From Candidatus Chlorohelix allophototropha (GTDB taxonomy: Bacteria; Chloroflexota; Chloroflexia; Chloroheliales; Chloroheliaceae), in assembly GCF_030389965.1 (NCBI RefSeq), contig NZ_CP128399.1, positions 1,850,934-1,914,933 on the forward strand: 64,000 bases of DNA, given 5' to 3'. A program made the position numbers and the translations under genes. This document shows positions 23,304 through 31,198 of this stretch, in pieces. A model generated the notes under the pieces. It was given only the letters and a program-made list of their open reading frames with translations, searched no databases and was not told the origin of the DNA. Numbering within the stretch: position 1 is the stretch's first letter; every line of letters starts with the position of its first letter.

Positions 23304-23368
23304 TTTTTTTTACCGGGTGGTTCACACTGGTAAACAAATAGATGACATAGGTGAAAGGATGGGGCATT

Positions 23369-23629
23369 ATGACCACTGAAACCAGCGTAAAAGTGCCAAT
23401 GATGTACGAAATAATACTTGCCAGCCATATGACCGATTTGTACCTGAAAAGCGATATGACCGCAGAGCCAGCAGATTTGATTGACCCGGCAATTGCCAAG
23501 TCAAAAGTTATCAGTGTTTTACCTGATGAAGTGAAAGCAGAACTGAAAAGGATTTTCCTTGAGGAGTGGTTGGTGGACGGTAGCTTCCACAACTACGTAG
23601 CCGACACCCTGAACGGGGACGTGATGTGA
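23369..23629 (+). CDS. Small early prophage protein
   Basis: Encodes 86 residues. ATG 23,369 follows AAAGGATGGGG (23,354-23,364). The protein is acidic and helical (MTDLYLKSDMTAEPADLIDP, LPDEVKAELKRIFLEEWLVD). It lies 12 nt before the Rad52-family gene, so it may act with it, although no domain was recognised. Confidence 0.65.
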   Translation: MTTETSVKVPMMYEIILASHMTDLYLKSDMTAEPADLIDPAIAKSKVISVLPDEVKAELKRIFLEEWLVDGSFHNYVADTLNGDVM

Positions 23630-23641
23630 GGAGGCATAGAA

Positions 23642-24298
23642 ATGTTGCATAAAGACCAGATAGCACTGCTTAGAGAACCGTTGGATAAGAAGCGGGTGAA
23701 GTCTCGCAAGCAAGGCGGGAAGCAAGTAACCTACCTGCCGGGACACGATGTAATTGACACGGCTAATCGGATATTCGGTGAGGATGGGTGGGGCTATACC
23801 ATTACCAGCCAAATCCAAGAAACCATAACCGATATGAACGGAGTGGTAACAGGTGTTCTCTACACTGCCACCGTAAGACTTGAGATTGATGGCTGCAAGC
23901 CCGTTGAGGATGTAGGCACTGGTTTTGTCTATGCAAAGGAAATGGGAACGTTTGCCGCTCGTAGCAAGGGTATTAAGCAAGCAATTACCGATGCACTGAA
24001 ACGCTGCTTCCGGGTAAAGGGAGTGCAATTCGGTAATGGTCTATATGACGATGACCCGGTGTATGAGCAGGATGAAACAGGAGAGCGCAAGCAACAATAC
24101 AAGCGTGACACCTCGACCAGCAACACCACCAAACCTGCTCTATCAGTGCCACAGGTTAAAAGCAACATTAGTGCCATCAAGAGTATTGCGGAGCTTGATA
24201 ACTTCTATGCCGTTATTATGGACGCAGGCTACCAACCCGGAGAAGTAGCAGCCTTGAAGAAAGCTTTCAACGAGCGTTCTCAACAAATAGCAGTATAA
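23642..24298 (+). CDS. Rad52/Rad22-family single-strand annealing protein
   Basis: Encodes 218 residues from ATG 23,642 (AGGAGG at 23,629-23,634). Residues about 15-145 match the Rad52/Rad22 double-strand break repair domain: VKSRKQGGKQVTYLPGHDVI, DTANRIFGEDGWGY, GFVYAKEMGTFAARSKGIKQ, AITDALKRCFRVKGVQFGN and GLYDDD. Members anneal complementary strands, and in phages they support recombination-dependent replication. The C-terminal part (about 150-218) is a linker plus a small helical tail. It is the only clear recombination gene of the visible early region; no partner exonuclease or SSB is next to it. Confidence 0.92.
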   Translation: MLHKDQIALLREPLDKKRVKSRKQGGKQVTYLPGHDVIDTANRIFGEDGWGYTITSQIQETITDMNGVVTGVLYTATVRLEIDGCKPVEDVGTGFVYAKEMGTFAARSKGIKQAITDALKRCFRVKGVQFGNGLYDDDPVYEQDETGERKQQYKRDTSTSNTTKPALSVPQVKSNISAIKSIAELDNFYAVIMDAGYQPGEVAALKKAFNERSQQIAV

Positions 24299-24354
24299 AG
24301 TTTAAGAAAAGGAGAAACTTTCAATAAACATTCTCAACAAAAGGTAGTATAAGG
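24278..24354 (+). repeat. Short direct duplication at the end of the Rad52 gene
   Basis: TTCTCAACAAATAGCAGTATAA at the gene end is repeated as TTCTCAACAAAAGGTAGTATAA about 53 bp downstream. It marks the junction before the restriction-modification gene and may be a footprint of its insertion. Confidence 0.6.
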
Positions 24355-24447
24355 CTAAAAAAGATTGTATTATAAGGTCAAAGAAAAGAAGCACCTAGCC
24401 AGCAGTACAGTACAGTTAACCCACAATAAGCAGACACAGGTAATACA

Positions 24448-27225
24448 ATGCCAATTATTAGCTGGAACGATATTCGCAGTAACGCTGTTGAGTTTTCTCA
24501 GGAATACAAAGACGCTACCCGTGAGAATGCAGAAACCCAATCCTTCTATAACGACTTTTTCAAAGTTTTTGGTGTCACTCGCCGCCGTGTGGCTTCGTAT
24601 GAAGCACCCGTAAAAAAGCTCGGTGCGAAACACGGACGTATAGACCTTTTCTGGAAGAGGACGCTCCTAGTGGAGCAAAAATCTGCTGGCAAAGACCTAG
24701 AAGTTGCCTACACTCAAGCCCTTGATTATTTCCCTAACTTGACAGAGGAAGAATTACCTCGCTACATCCTAGTTTGTGACTTCCAGAATTTCGAGTTGTA
24801 TGACCTTGACACCGATACCGTACATAAGTTCAAGCTGGAAGAATTGCACACTAAGGTTGAGTTGTTCGGGTTTATCGCAGGATACCAGAAGCGGGAATTC
24901 AAAGACCAAGACCCGGTAAATATCAAAGCTTCTGAGCTTATGGGAAAACTCCACGACATGCTCAAAGCTACGGGCTATAGTGGTCATGACCTAGAACAAT
25001 ATTTGGTGCGCCTGTTATTCTGCTTGTTTGCAGACGATACCGGGATTTTCGACAAGGACACCCTAAGTTTCTATATCGAAGAACAGACCCGTGAGGATGG
25101 CAGCGATTTAGGAATGCATCTCAATTCACTTTTTGCCACCTTGAACAAACCCTATGAAACCCGTCAAACAAACCTGAGTGAAGCTCTAAAAGCATTTCCA
25201 TATATTAACGGCAATCTGTTTGCCGAGCGTCTTGAGCCACCGGCATTTGACCGCGCTATGCGTGAAACCCTGATAACCGCTTGTTATTTCGATTGGGGAA
25301 GCATCTCACCCGCGATTTTCGGCTCACTCTTTCAATCAGTAATGGATAAAGACAAGCGGCGAGGTATGGGAGCGCACTATACCACCGAAAAAAACATCAT
25401 GAAGATTTTGAAGCCGCTCTTTCTAGATGCGCTTTATGCCGAGTTCGAGAGTGTGCGCTATGAGAGCAAGAAGCTTCAAAACTTCCATAAAAAGCTGGAA
25501 ACTCTTACCTTCCTTGACCCCGCTTGTGGCTGTGGTAACTTCTTAATTCTGGCATATCGAGAATTGCGTTTGCTCGAAATCGAAGTGCTGAAAGCGTTAA
25601 ATCCTGATAATGACAAAGCTCTAGAAAAGCAGTTAAAGTTGGACGTTAGCCAATTTTCCTCACGTATCAATGTTGATGCATTCTATGGTATCGAGATTGA
25701 GGAATTCCCTGCTCGTATTGCAGAAGTCGCTATGTGGCTAATAGACCACCAAATGAACCTGCGTCTGTCGGAGGCATTTGGACAATATTATGCGCGTATT
25801 CCTTTGAAGAAATCCGCTCACATTCATAATGCTAATGCCCTGAAGTTGGATTGGAACACCGTCATATCAAAAGAGCAGCTATCCTACATTCTCGGCAACC
25901 CGCCCTTTGTAGGTAAACATCTTATGTCTTTAGAGCAAGGCAAAGAAATTGATATTCTTTTTCATGGTGTTAATGGCGCAGGAGTTTTGGATTATGTTAC
26001 GGCATGGTATCTAAAAGCGGCGCAATATATTCAGGATAGCCGTATTGTGTGCGGCTTCGTTTCAACCAATTCTATCAGTCAGGGTGAACAAACGGCTATT
26101 TTGTGGCAGGAGCTTTTCAATCGCTACCATATCAAAATTCACTTTGCTCATCGTACCTTTGCGTGGAGTAGTGAGGCAAAAGGTAAGGCAGCGGTATATT
26201 GCGTTATAGTGGGCTTTGCGGTGTATGACATTGATACCAAGTTACTTTATGATTATGATACCCCGAAATCAGAAGCCCACGAACTCAAAGTAAAGAATAT
26301 CAATCCCTACTTAATTGAGGGCGATGATTTTGTTATTGACAAACGTAGAAGCCCTATATGTAATATCCCGTCTATGTTATATGGCAATAAACCAGTAGAT
26401 GGCGGGAATTTAATTTTATCAGATGCGGAAAAAGAAGAGCTACTTAGTAAAGAACCCTTAGCCCTTAAGTGGATAAGACCTTTTATTACTGCTGAGGAAT
26501 TTATTAACGGTAAAACCCGGTGGTGTTTGTGGCTAGTTGGCATACAACCAAATGAATTACACCAATTGCCTGAAGTAATGAAAAGAGTTAAGTTAGTTAA
26601 AGAAACCCGGTCAAATAGTGTGGATGAAGGGGCTAGAAAATTAGCCAGTCGTCCAGCGGAATTCAGGGATACAAAAGTATTCAAAAAATATATGATATTC
26701 CCTCTCCATTCATCCGAAATAAGGCAATATATTCCTTTTGGTTATATTGATTTTGATTGTATCGTAGGCAATAGCTGTTCATTTATTCCTAATCCTGACT
26801 TATTCCAATTCGGCGTACTCACCTCGCAAATGCACATGGCTTGGATGCGAACGGTATGTGGAAGAATCAAAAGCGACTACCGCTATTCAAATACCATTGT
26901 TTACAACAACTTCCCTTTTCCGCAGAACCCAACCCCAGAGCAGGTAAAAGATATTGAGAAAAAGGCGCAAGCAGTATTGGATACTCGCGCCCTGTTTCCT
27001 ACTAGCACCCTTGCCGACCTGTATGACCCGCTCACAATGCCGCCAGCGTTGGTCAAAGCCCATCGGGTATTGGACAAAGCAGTAGATACTGCCTATCGCA
27101 AACCGCCATTCGACACAGAGCTTCAAAGGGTAGAGTATCTTTTCAATATGTATAAGACCATCACCGAGCCGTTACTCACCGCAATAGCTGAGTCTAACAA
27201 GAAGAAACGCCAGCCCAAAAATTAG
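24448..27225 (+). CDS. Single-chain MmeI-like (type IIL/IIG) restriction-modification enzyme
   Basis: This 925-residue protein combines nuclease, methyltransferase and target recognition in one chain. N terminus: PD-(D/E)xK-type nuclease with D66 (RIDLFW) and E76-Q-K78 (LLVEQKSAGKDL), as in MmeI. Then a helical spacer, SAM motif I D357PACGCGNF, and catalytic motif IV N484PPF (gamma-type N6-adenine methyltransferase). The target recognition part covers about 600-830, and the C-terminal helical bundle begins near 850 (PTPEQVKDIEKKAQAVLDTR). One-strand hemimethylation by the same chain protects the host in this family. It sits alone in the early region, with weak ribosome binding and a slightly different style from its small neighbours, so it is probably cargo that defends the lysogen. 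Confidence 0.93.
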   Translation: MPIISWNDIRSNAVEFSQEYKDATRENAETQSFYNDFFKVFGVTRRRVASYEAPVKKLGAKHGRIDLFWKRTLLVEQKSAGKDLEVAYTQALDYFPNLTEEELPRYILVCDFQNFELYDLDTDTVHKFKLEELHTKVELFGFIAGYQKREFKDQDPVNIKASELMGKLHDMLKATGYSGHDLEQYLVRLLFCLFADDTGIFDKDTLSFYIEEQTREDGSDLGMHLNSLFATLNKPYETRQTNLSEALKAFPYINGNLFAERLEPPAFDRAMRETLITACYFDWGSISPAIFGSLFQSVMDKDKRRGMGAHYTTEKNIMKILKPLFLDALYAEFESVRYESKKLQNFHKKLETLTFLDPACGCGNFLILAYRELRLLEIEVLKALNPDNDKALEKQLKLDVSQFSSRINVDAFYGIEIEEFPARIAEVAMWLIDHQMNLRLSEAFGQYYARIPLKKSAHIHNANALKLDWNTVISKEQLSYILGNPPFVGKHLMSLEQGKEIDILFHGVNGAGVLDYVTAWYLKAAQYIQDSRIVCGFVSTNSISQGEQTAILWQELFNRYHIKIHFAHRTFAWSSEAKGKAAVYCVIVGFAVYDIDTKLLYDYDTPKSEAHELKVKNINPYLIEGDDFVIDKRRSPICNIPSMLYGNKPVDGGNLILSDAEKEELLSKEPLALKWIRPFITAEEFINGKTRWCLWLVGIQPNELHQLPEVMKRVKLVKETRSNSVDEGARKLASRPAEFRDTKVFKKYMIFPLHSSEIRQYIPFGYIDFDCIVGNSCSFIPNPDLFQFGVLTSQMHMAWMRTVCGRIKSDYRYSNTIVYNNFPFPQNPTPEQVKDIEKKAQAVLDTRALFPTSTLADLYDPLTMPPALVKAHRVLDKAVDTAYRKPPFDTELQRVEYLFNMYKTITEPLLTAIAESNKKKRQPKN

Positions 27226-27261
27226 ACCAGCTTAATGCACTGGCAATAGAGAGTCGAGTAA

Positions 27262-27289
27262 AAGCCCGGTGAAAACCGGGTCTTTTTAT
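27262..27289 (+). terminator. Intrinsic terminator after the restriction-modification gene
   Basis: CCCGGT (27,265-27,270), GAAA loop, ACCGGG (27,275-27,280), then TCTTTTT. The same hairpin sequence recurs at 27,895. Confidence 0.9.
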
Positions 27290-27317
27290 TGCATTTTTAT
27301 ATTTATATGTAAATCTA

Positions 27318-27356
27318 TTGACATTCTATGTGAATAGATATATAATGCTAGTAACA
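27318..27356 (+). promoter_or_regulatory. Prophage early-type promoter P4 with GCTAGTAACA element
   Basis: TTGACA (27,318-27,323), 17-bp spacer with ATGTGAATAG, TATAAT (27,341-27,346), GCTAGTAACA (27,347-27,356). Drives the gene at 27,391. Confidence 0.92.
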
Positions 27357-27390
27357 TATAAATTACTGATTACAGAAAGGATTTATGACA

Positions 27391-27867
27391 ATGACTAAGA
27401 AGATTGAGACCCAGACACCCGCTAAAGCCCCGATGAGCTATACAGAAACTTGCGCCATCGCACTGAAACAAATGCTAGAGCAGTATGAGTATGACGTAGC
27501 TTTTGCCGAGAAGCAGATAATGAAAATCAAAGCCGAAGTGAACCTGAACGTATCGGATATGATACAGTGGGACGGGGAGAAGCTAATCCGACATGATGTA
27601 CAGCGTGGGATTGCCCAGAGGATGGTAGAGCTAATAAGCTTTAATGGACTACACATAGAGGAGCGGATTGAGCGGATAATTGCCGATGGAGAGGAATTTT
27701 TGCAGAAGGTGTTAGACCAGAGGATGTGGGAACACAATAGCACTAGCCAATTCTCCAATGTGGTAGCACAAGCCAGATTATCAGCCCGTGTTACCTACAC
27801 CCAGAACACGGTTTTAACAGTAGCGCGAACCTACCTACAAATGATTAAGGAAGCCAAAGCCGCCTAG
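27391..27867 (+). CDS. Helical early prophage protein of unknown function
   Basis: Encodes 158 residues from the second of two in-frame ATGs (27,385 and 27,391); AAAGGA is 9 nt before the second and 3 nt before the first. The protein is almost entirely helical (CAIALKQMLEQYEYDVAFAE, KQIMKIKAEVNLN, HIEERIERIIADGEEFLQKV) and has no cysteine cluster or membrane segment. No family was recognised. It forms a single-gene unit between promoter P4 and a terminator. Confidence 0.75.
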   Translation: MTKKIETQTPAKAPMSYTETCAIALKQMLEQYEYDVAFAEKQIMKIKAEVNLNVSDMIQWDGEKLIRHDVQRGIAQRMVELISFNGLHIEERIERIIADGEEFLQKVLDQRMWEHNSTSQFSNVVAQARLSARVTYTQNTVLTVARTYLQMIKEAKAA

Positions 27868-27894
27868 AGCAAGTAAACCAACGCAGACCCCCAG

Positions 27895-27919
27895 ACCCGG
27901 TGAAAACCGGGTTTTTTTA
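27895..27919 (+). terminator. Intrinsic terminator with GAAA loop
   Basis: ACCCGGT (27,895-27,901), GAAA, ACCGGGT (27,906-27,912), then T residues. Near-identical to the terminator at 27,262. Confidence 0.92.
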
Positions 27920-27959
27920 TGCTCCTCCGACCACCTGCAATTCTTTTACCAAAAACAGT

Positions 27960-28210
27960 AAATCCGTAAATTTACCCGATTTTAGACCCCTAAAACGCTT
28001 CACAGGCTTTGTAAAACACCTGACGGGATTTTTAAGGGTGGTATGTTTGTACCTTTTTCACCTGTAATCGGCACTGACGGGCTTTGTGATTTGTAGGTTA
28101 TAAGCGTTCACAAGCCCTTGAACACCGCTTGCTATAAATACACATCTAATGCTAGTAACAAACCTTCACGGGCTTTGTATTGCGTATTTTTATATTCATA
28201 TGTAATCCTA
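27960..28210 (+). repeat. Composite intergenic repeat region R3
   Basis: Holds GTAAATTTACCCGATTTT (27,966), CTTCACAGGCTTTGT (27,998), TGACGGGCTTTGTGATT (28,075) with partner CACAAGCCC (28,109), GCTAGTAACA (28,151), CTTCACGGGCTTTGTATTG (28,164) and then promoter P5. Same order of parts as R1. No gene is supported between 27,868 and 28,283. Confidence 0.85.
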
Positions 28211-28249
28211 TTGTATTCTAATGTGAATATAGATATAATGCTAGTAACA
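28211..28249 (+). promoter_or_regulatory. Prophage early-type promoter P5 with GCTAGTAACA element
   Basis: TTGTAT (28,211-28,216), 17-bp spacer with ATGTGAATAT, TATAAT (28,234-28,239), GCTAGTAACA (28,240-28,249). Drives 28,284-29,021. Confidence 0.88.
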
Positions 28250-28283
28250 TTTACTGATTTACTGATTGAAAGGATTTATGACG

Positions 28284-28529
28284 ATGAAGAAGCAATTGAC
28301 CGAAGCCCAACGTGAGCAACGCCGCAATGCTGGACGCGCCTTAGCAGCCAAGCGTGGTAGTGAGCATATGAAAGCAATCGCGCGAAGGGGCTATGAGAAA
28401 GCCCTTGATAGCACTGACGGGATGTTCCACGTATTAGGTGGACGTGCCGCCCAAGCCGCGCAAAACGCCTATATGATACGTGCCGGGTTTTTCCCAAACC
28501 AGACCCTTGCACAATGGGGTTATCGGTAG
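28284..28529 (+). CDS. Small basic early prophage protein
   Basis: Encodes 81 residues from the second in-frame ATG (28,284; AAAGGA 9 nt upstream). The N-terminal half is very basic and Ala/Gly rich (AQREQRRNAGRALAAKRGSE, KAIARRGYEKAL), which resembles nucleic-acid-binding or stress-protein-like repeats. The C-terminal half is neutral. No family was confirmed. First of three genes under promoter P5. Confidence 0.7.
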   Translation: MKKQLTEAQREQRRNAGRALAAKRGSEHMKAIARRGYEKALDSTDGMFHVLGGRAAQAAQNAYMIRAGFFPNQTLAQWGYR

Positions 28530-28544
28530 AGAGGAGCAGGAGCG

Positions 28545-28757
28545 ATGATTGAACCGTTGGTTGACTTTTTACGCCCACTACCTGAATGGATACCGAAGGT
28601 CGGTGACTTAATAGTTACCGACCTACCCTTTAGCGGTAGGTGTGGTGGACGCATTTTGAAAATTGAGGGTATCTATGCCCGGATAGGTTTCATTGACGGG
28701 GACGTAGCCGGGATGTGGATACCAGTGGAATTAGACAAACTTTTACCTGCCATCTGA
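28545..28757 (+). CDS. Small SH3-like early prophage protein
   Basis: Encodes 70 residues; ATG 28,545 is preceded by GAGGAGCAGGAG, the same ribosome binding site as at 20,620. The pattern IPKVGDLIVTDLPFSGRCGGRILKIEG followed by ARIGFIDGDVAGMWIPVELDKLL suggests a small beta barrel (SH3-like). Function unknown. Confidence 0.7.
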   Translation: MIEPLVDFLRPLPEWIPKVGDLIVTDLPFSGRCGGRILKIEGIYARIGFIDGDVAGMWIPVELDKLLPAI

Positions 28758-28772
28758 AAGGAGAGCAAAGAA

Positions 28773-29021
28773 ATGATAAAGGTTGAATTCCAGACCCGGA
28801 TTACCTATATGTGCTTCCACGTTGAAGGGATGGACAAGGAGCAGGTTAAGCGGGTGGTCGAGGAACACATTGACGAGTCAGGGGGCTATGCACACCTTAT
28901 GCTTGCCCTCAAAACTGATAGAGGAGAGCTACCCGGCTGGACGATAGCAAACGAAGTGAACCATCCTGCGCCGAAATATTTTGTAATCGAGGAATTGAAT
29001 ACAGTTGAAAATACTGTATAA
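28773..29021 (+). CDS. Small early prophage protein
   Basis: Encodes 82 residues from ATG 28,773 with AAAGGAGAG upstream. It looks like a compact alpha-beta fold (MIKVEFQTRITYMCFHVEGM, DKEQVKRVVEEHIDESGG). Its last codons contain the -35 and -10 region of promoter P6. No family was recognised. Confidence 0.65.
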   Translation: MIKVEFQTRITYMCFHVEGMDKEQVKRVVEEHIDESGGYAHLMLALKTDRGELPGWTIANEVNHPAPKYFVIEELNTVENTV

Positions 29022-29032
29022 TGCTAGTAACA
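28995..29032 (+). promoter_or_regulatory. Prophage early-type promoter P6 inside the preceding gene end
   Basis: TTGAAT (28,995-29,000), 16-bp spacer, TATAAT (29,017-29,022), GCTAGTAACA (29,023-29,032), then AAAGGAG. The ATGTGAA spacer motif is absent, which shows that the GCTAGTAACA element is the most constant part. Drives 29,046. Confidence 0.75.
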
Positions 29033-29045
29033 AAGGAGTGGAAAT

Positions 29046-29432
29046 ATGATTGAAATTAAAAAATGTCGAGTTTGTGGAATTACAAAGCCCAATACACCAG
29101 AATACTTCTATCTAAACAAAGGGAAGCTACTTAACACCTGTATTGAATGTCGTAAAGAGTGGAAGCCTCAAACCTTCGTGCCTGTCGAGGTCGAGGGCTT
29201 GCCAGTACAAATGGTACAACCCTTAACCGTCCGTAATGGACAGACCCTTTTCATTGGATACCACATAGACAAACTGAAAGCCAAACCAATTTGCTATATT
29301 GAAGCAAGCGGGATGCCTGATGAATTCAAGGGCTTGGTCAAGCTACCAGAAGTCTTTGTGAGTGCAGCAATATATAACAATTGGAAGGAAAGCCTACCGA
29401 CATTGGATGAAGTTTTGGCAGTTGCGCCTTGA
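29046..29432 (+). CDS. Zinc-binding early prophage protein
   Basis: Encodes 128 residues from ATG 29,046 (AAGGAGTGG upstream). Residues 8-36 hold CRVCGITK and CIECRK, two CxxC pairs separated by about 20 residues with the aromatic EYFYLNKGKLLNTC between them. This is the zinc-binding half found in HNH-like and recombination endonuclease-VII-like phage proteins; the catalytic His and Asn are not obvious. The rest of the protein looks beta-rich. A small nucleic-acid-binding protein is the best guess. Confidence 0.7.
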   Translation: MIEIKKCRVCGITKPNTPEYFYLNKGKLLNTCIECRKEWKPQTFVPVEVEGLPVQMVQPLTVRNGQTLFIGYHIDKLKAKPICYIEASGMPDEFKGLVKLPEVFVSAAIYNNWKESLPTLDEVLAVAP

Positions 29433-29469
29433 TTCCCGGTAGGCTAAAATGATTCTTGATTCGGATAGA

Positions 29470-29512
29470 AAGAAGCACTGGTAAATGTCGGGTTTGCCAG
29501 TGCTTCTTTTTT
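29470..29512. terminator. Bidirectional terminator between early genes and integrase
   Basis: AGAAGCACTGG (29,471-29,481) pairs with CCAGTGCTTCT (29,497-29,507), followed by TTTTTT on the plus strand. It separates the convergent integrase gene. Confidence 0.9.
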
Positions 29513-30596
29513 ATCGCCGATGCTTTACAGGTCTGCCTTTCTTGGCAATCGAGACCACACCCTTGTCATTGAGCCTTCTCAACGGAGAATTTGCGGCTTG
29601 CACACCCGACAGGTAATTGTCGTTGCGATGGATATACATTTCGGTGGTCGTGATACTGCTATGCCCCATCAATTCTTTCAAATCAATCAGTGAGACCTTC
29701 TGTTGTGCCATTGTGGTAGCAAAAGTGTGTCGGAGTTTATGGGCGTGAAAATCCACACCCGTAGCGGCTTCCAAACGCCTTATAAGGCTACCGAACCCGG
29801 CATAGCCAAGCGGTAACATCTCGTCAGTAACCCATAGCGCGTAATTATCTGGTAGGTCGGATAAGACCTTCTCTGCTAAGTATTGCGTCAAGGCGACCCG
29901 ACACAAATCGCTGAAGCTCACTACTCGCCTATCGGTTTTACCTTCCACTATTGCCCGGTTATGGTCAAGGTCTAAATCTCCTCTCTTGATGGAGAGCAAT
30001 TCCCCTCGCCTAATCCCGGTATCAACCAACATTGAGATGATGGCAAGGTCTCTGCGTCCGGTGAAGGTATCCAACCGCTCTGGTTTGGTTAGCTCATTGA
30101 ACAACTTCTCTAGCTCTAGCTCTGATACAGTTTTGATAACCTTGTTTTGCTTGCGTGTGGAGAAGCTTGCGGCTCTATTGAAGGGCGTATGCTCCACATA
30201 GCCACGCTGCTCCAACCAATTGAAGAAGGTCTTCACAGTGCGTCCATACGAGGCAATAGAAGCAGGTGACAAATCCTTGCCGCATTTGTTATTGGTGGGC
30301 TTGACGATGCCCCATCGGTCTGGATGATGTTCTCGGAGATATACCACAAATTCGGTGGCTTGCGCGGTGGTAACACATTTCGGGTGCGCCCCTATGTCGT
30401 GGTAATAGTTGGTGCAATCCTTCCACCACCAGAAAAACTTGTTTACCTTGTCTCGGTAGTCCAAAATAGTTTTATCGGACAATCCTGTGGCTCGGCAAAA
30501 ATCTATCCATTGATTGATTAAACTGTTAAATGGACAGGCAGAATTGCCTCTTTTGGGGGAGGGGAGTTTTGTCGTATCAGTGGGTTTCTGTTTCAT
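29511..30596 (-). CDS. int: Tyrosine recombinase / prophage integrase
   Basis: This 361-residue XerC/D-like protein starts at ATG 30,596 with AGAGGGA upstream. An N-terminal SAM-like core-binding domain (about 25-150, LINQWIDFCRATGLSDKTIL) is followed by the catalytic domain with the first Arg in DTGIRRGELLSI, HxxR in HAHKLRHTF, the His in LMGHSS and the Tyr nucleophile in TTTEMYIH. It should catalyse integration and excision between the phage and host attachment sites. It is at the element end and reads away from the adjacent tRNA-Lys, the standard order for tRNA-targeting integrases. Confidence 0.95.
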   Translation of the reverse strand: MKQKPTDTTKLPSPKRGNSACPFNSLINQWIDFCRATGLSDKTILDYRDKVNKFFWWWKDCTNYYHDIGAHPKCVTTAQATEFVVYLREHHPDRWGIVKPTNNKCGKDLSPASIASYGRTVKTFFNWLEQRGYVEHTPFNRAASFSTRKQNKVIKTVSELELEKLFNELTKPERLDTFTGRRDLAIISMLVDTGIRRGELLSIKRGDLDLDHNRAIVEGKTDRRVVSFSDLCRVALTQYLAEKVLSDLPDNYALWVTDEMLPLGYAGFGSLIRRLEAATGVDFHAHKLRHTFATTMAQQKVSLIDLKELMGHSSITTTEMYIHRNDNYLSGVQAANSPLRRLNDKGVVSIAKKGRPVKHRR

Positions 30597-30655
30597 ATAT
30601 TCCCTCTAAAATCAGTGGGAATAGGAAACGTTTATCGCATTGTAGTGGCTTGAGA

Positions 30656-30728
<73 letters not shown>

Positions 30729-31198
30729 AAGCGAGGTACATAGTAGCATATTCCGGCATAATCGTCAATACTAAAAAATGAGCTGTATGAATTCAGAGAT
30801 ACTATCAGAAGGTAAGCAAATTGAAGCGCTAAGCTCGATTTATATAATAGTTTTGAACAAAGAAAAGCTTAGACTACAGCAAAGTACTCAAAAGCTAATA
30901 GACTGATGGTAACGGGAGAACCGAGGTCTCGACTTACGGCTTCATAACTGGATAGCAATGGAGAAGACCGACTTGCAAAGACTGTTCCCCGACCATTAGC
31001 GCTAGTAGCGGCAATTAGGCTTGTTACAGCGCAGTTATGCGACTGGCTATCCGCGATAAGCTTACGCACGCGCTGAATGGTTGGGTGTCCCGTAAGTTCA
31101 ATAGTGTATTGTGTAGCAGCCCTTTTAGCTGGACTAAGGTGCAAAAAATGATTACTCCTCCATGTGAAGCCCCAAAGCAAGCCTCAATAGGTCGGCTG
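30729..31198. other. Noncoding or decayed stretch between tRNA-Lys and the IS element
   Basis: Open frames of 61-103 codons exist on both strands, but none has a ribosome binding site or a recognisable domain. It may be remnant DNA. Confidence 0.5.

Noticed and set aside
28118-28315. 65-codon frame across region R3 and promoter P5
   Set aside because: It covers repeats, the promoter and the start of the next gene in another frame, without a ribosome binding site.
30869-31180. Open frames on both strands between tRNA-Lys and the IS element
   Set aside because: No ribosome binding site and no recognised domain; a segment resembling SLIAATSAN looked like a TsaC motif, but the surrounding residues do not fit.
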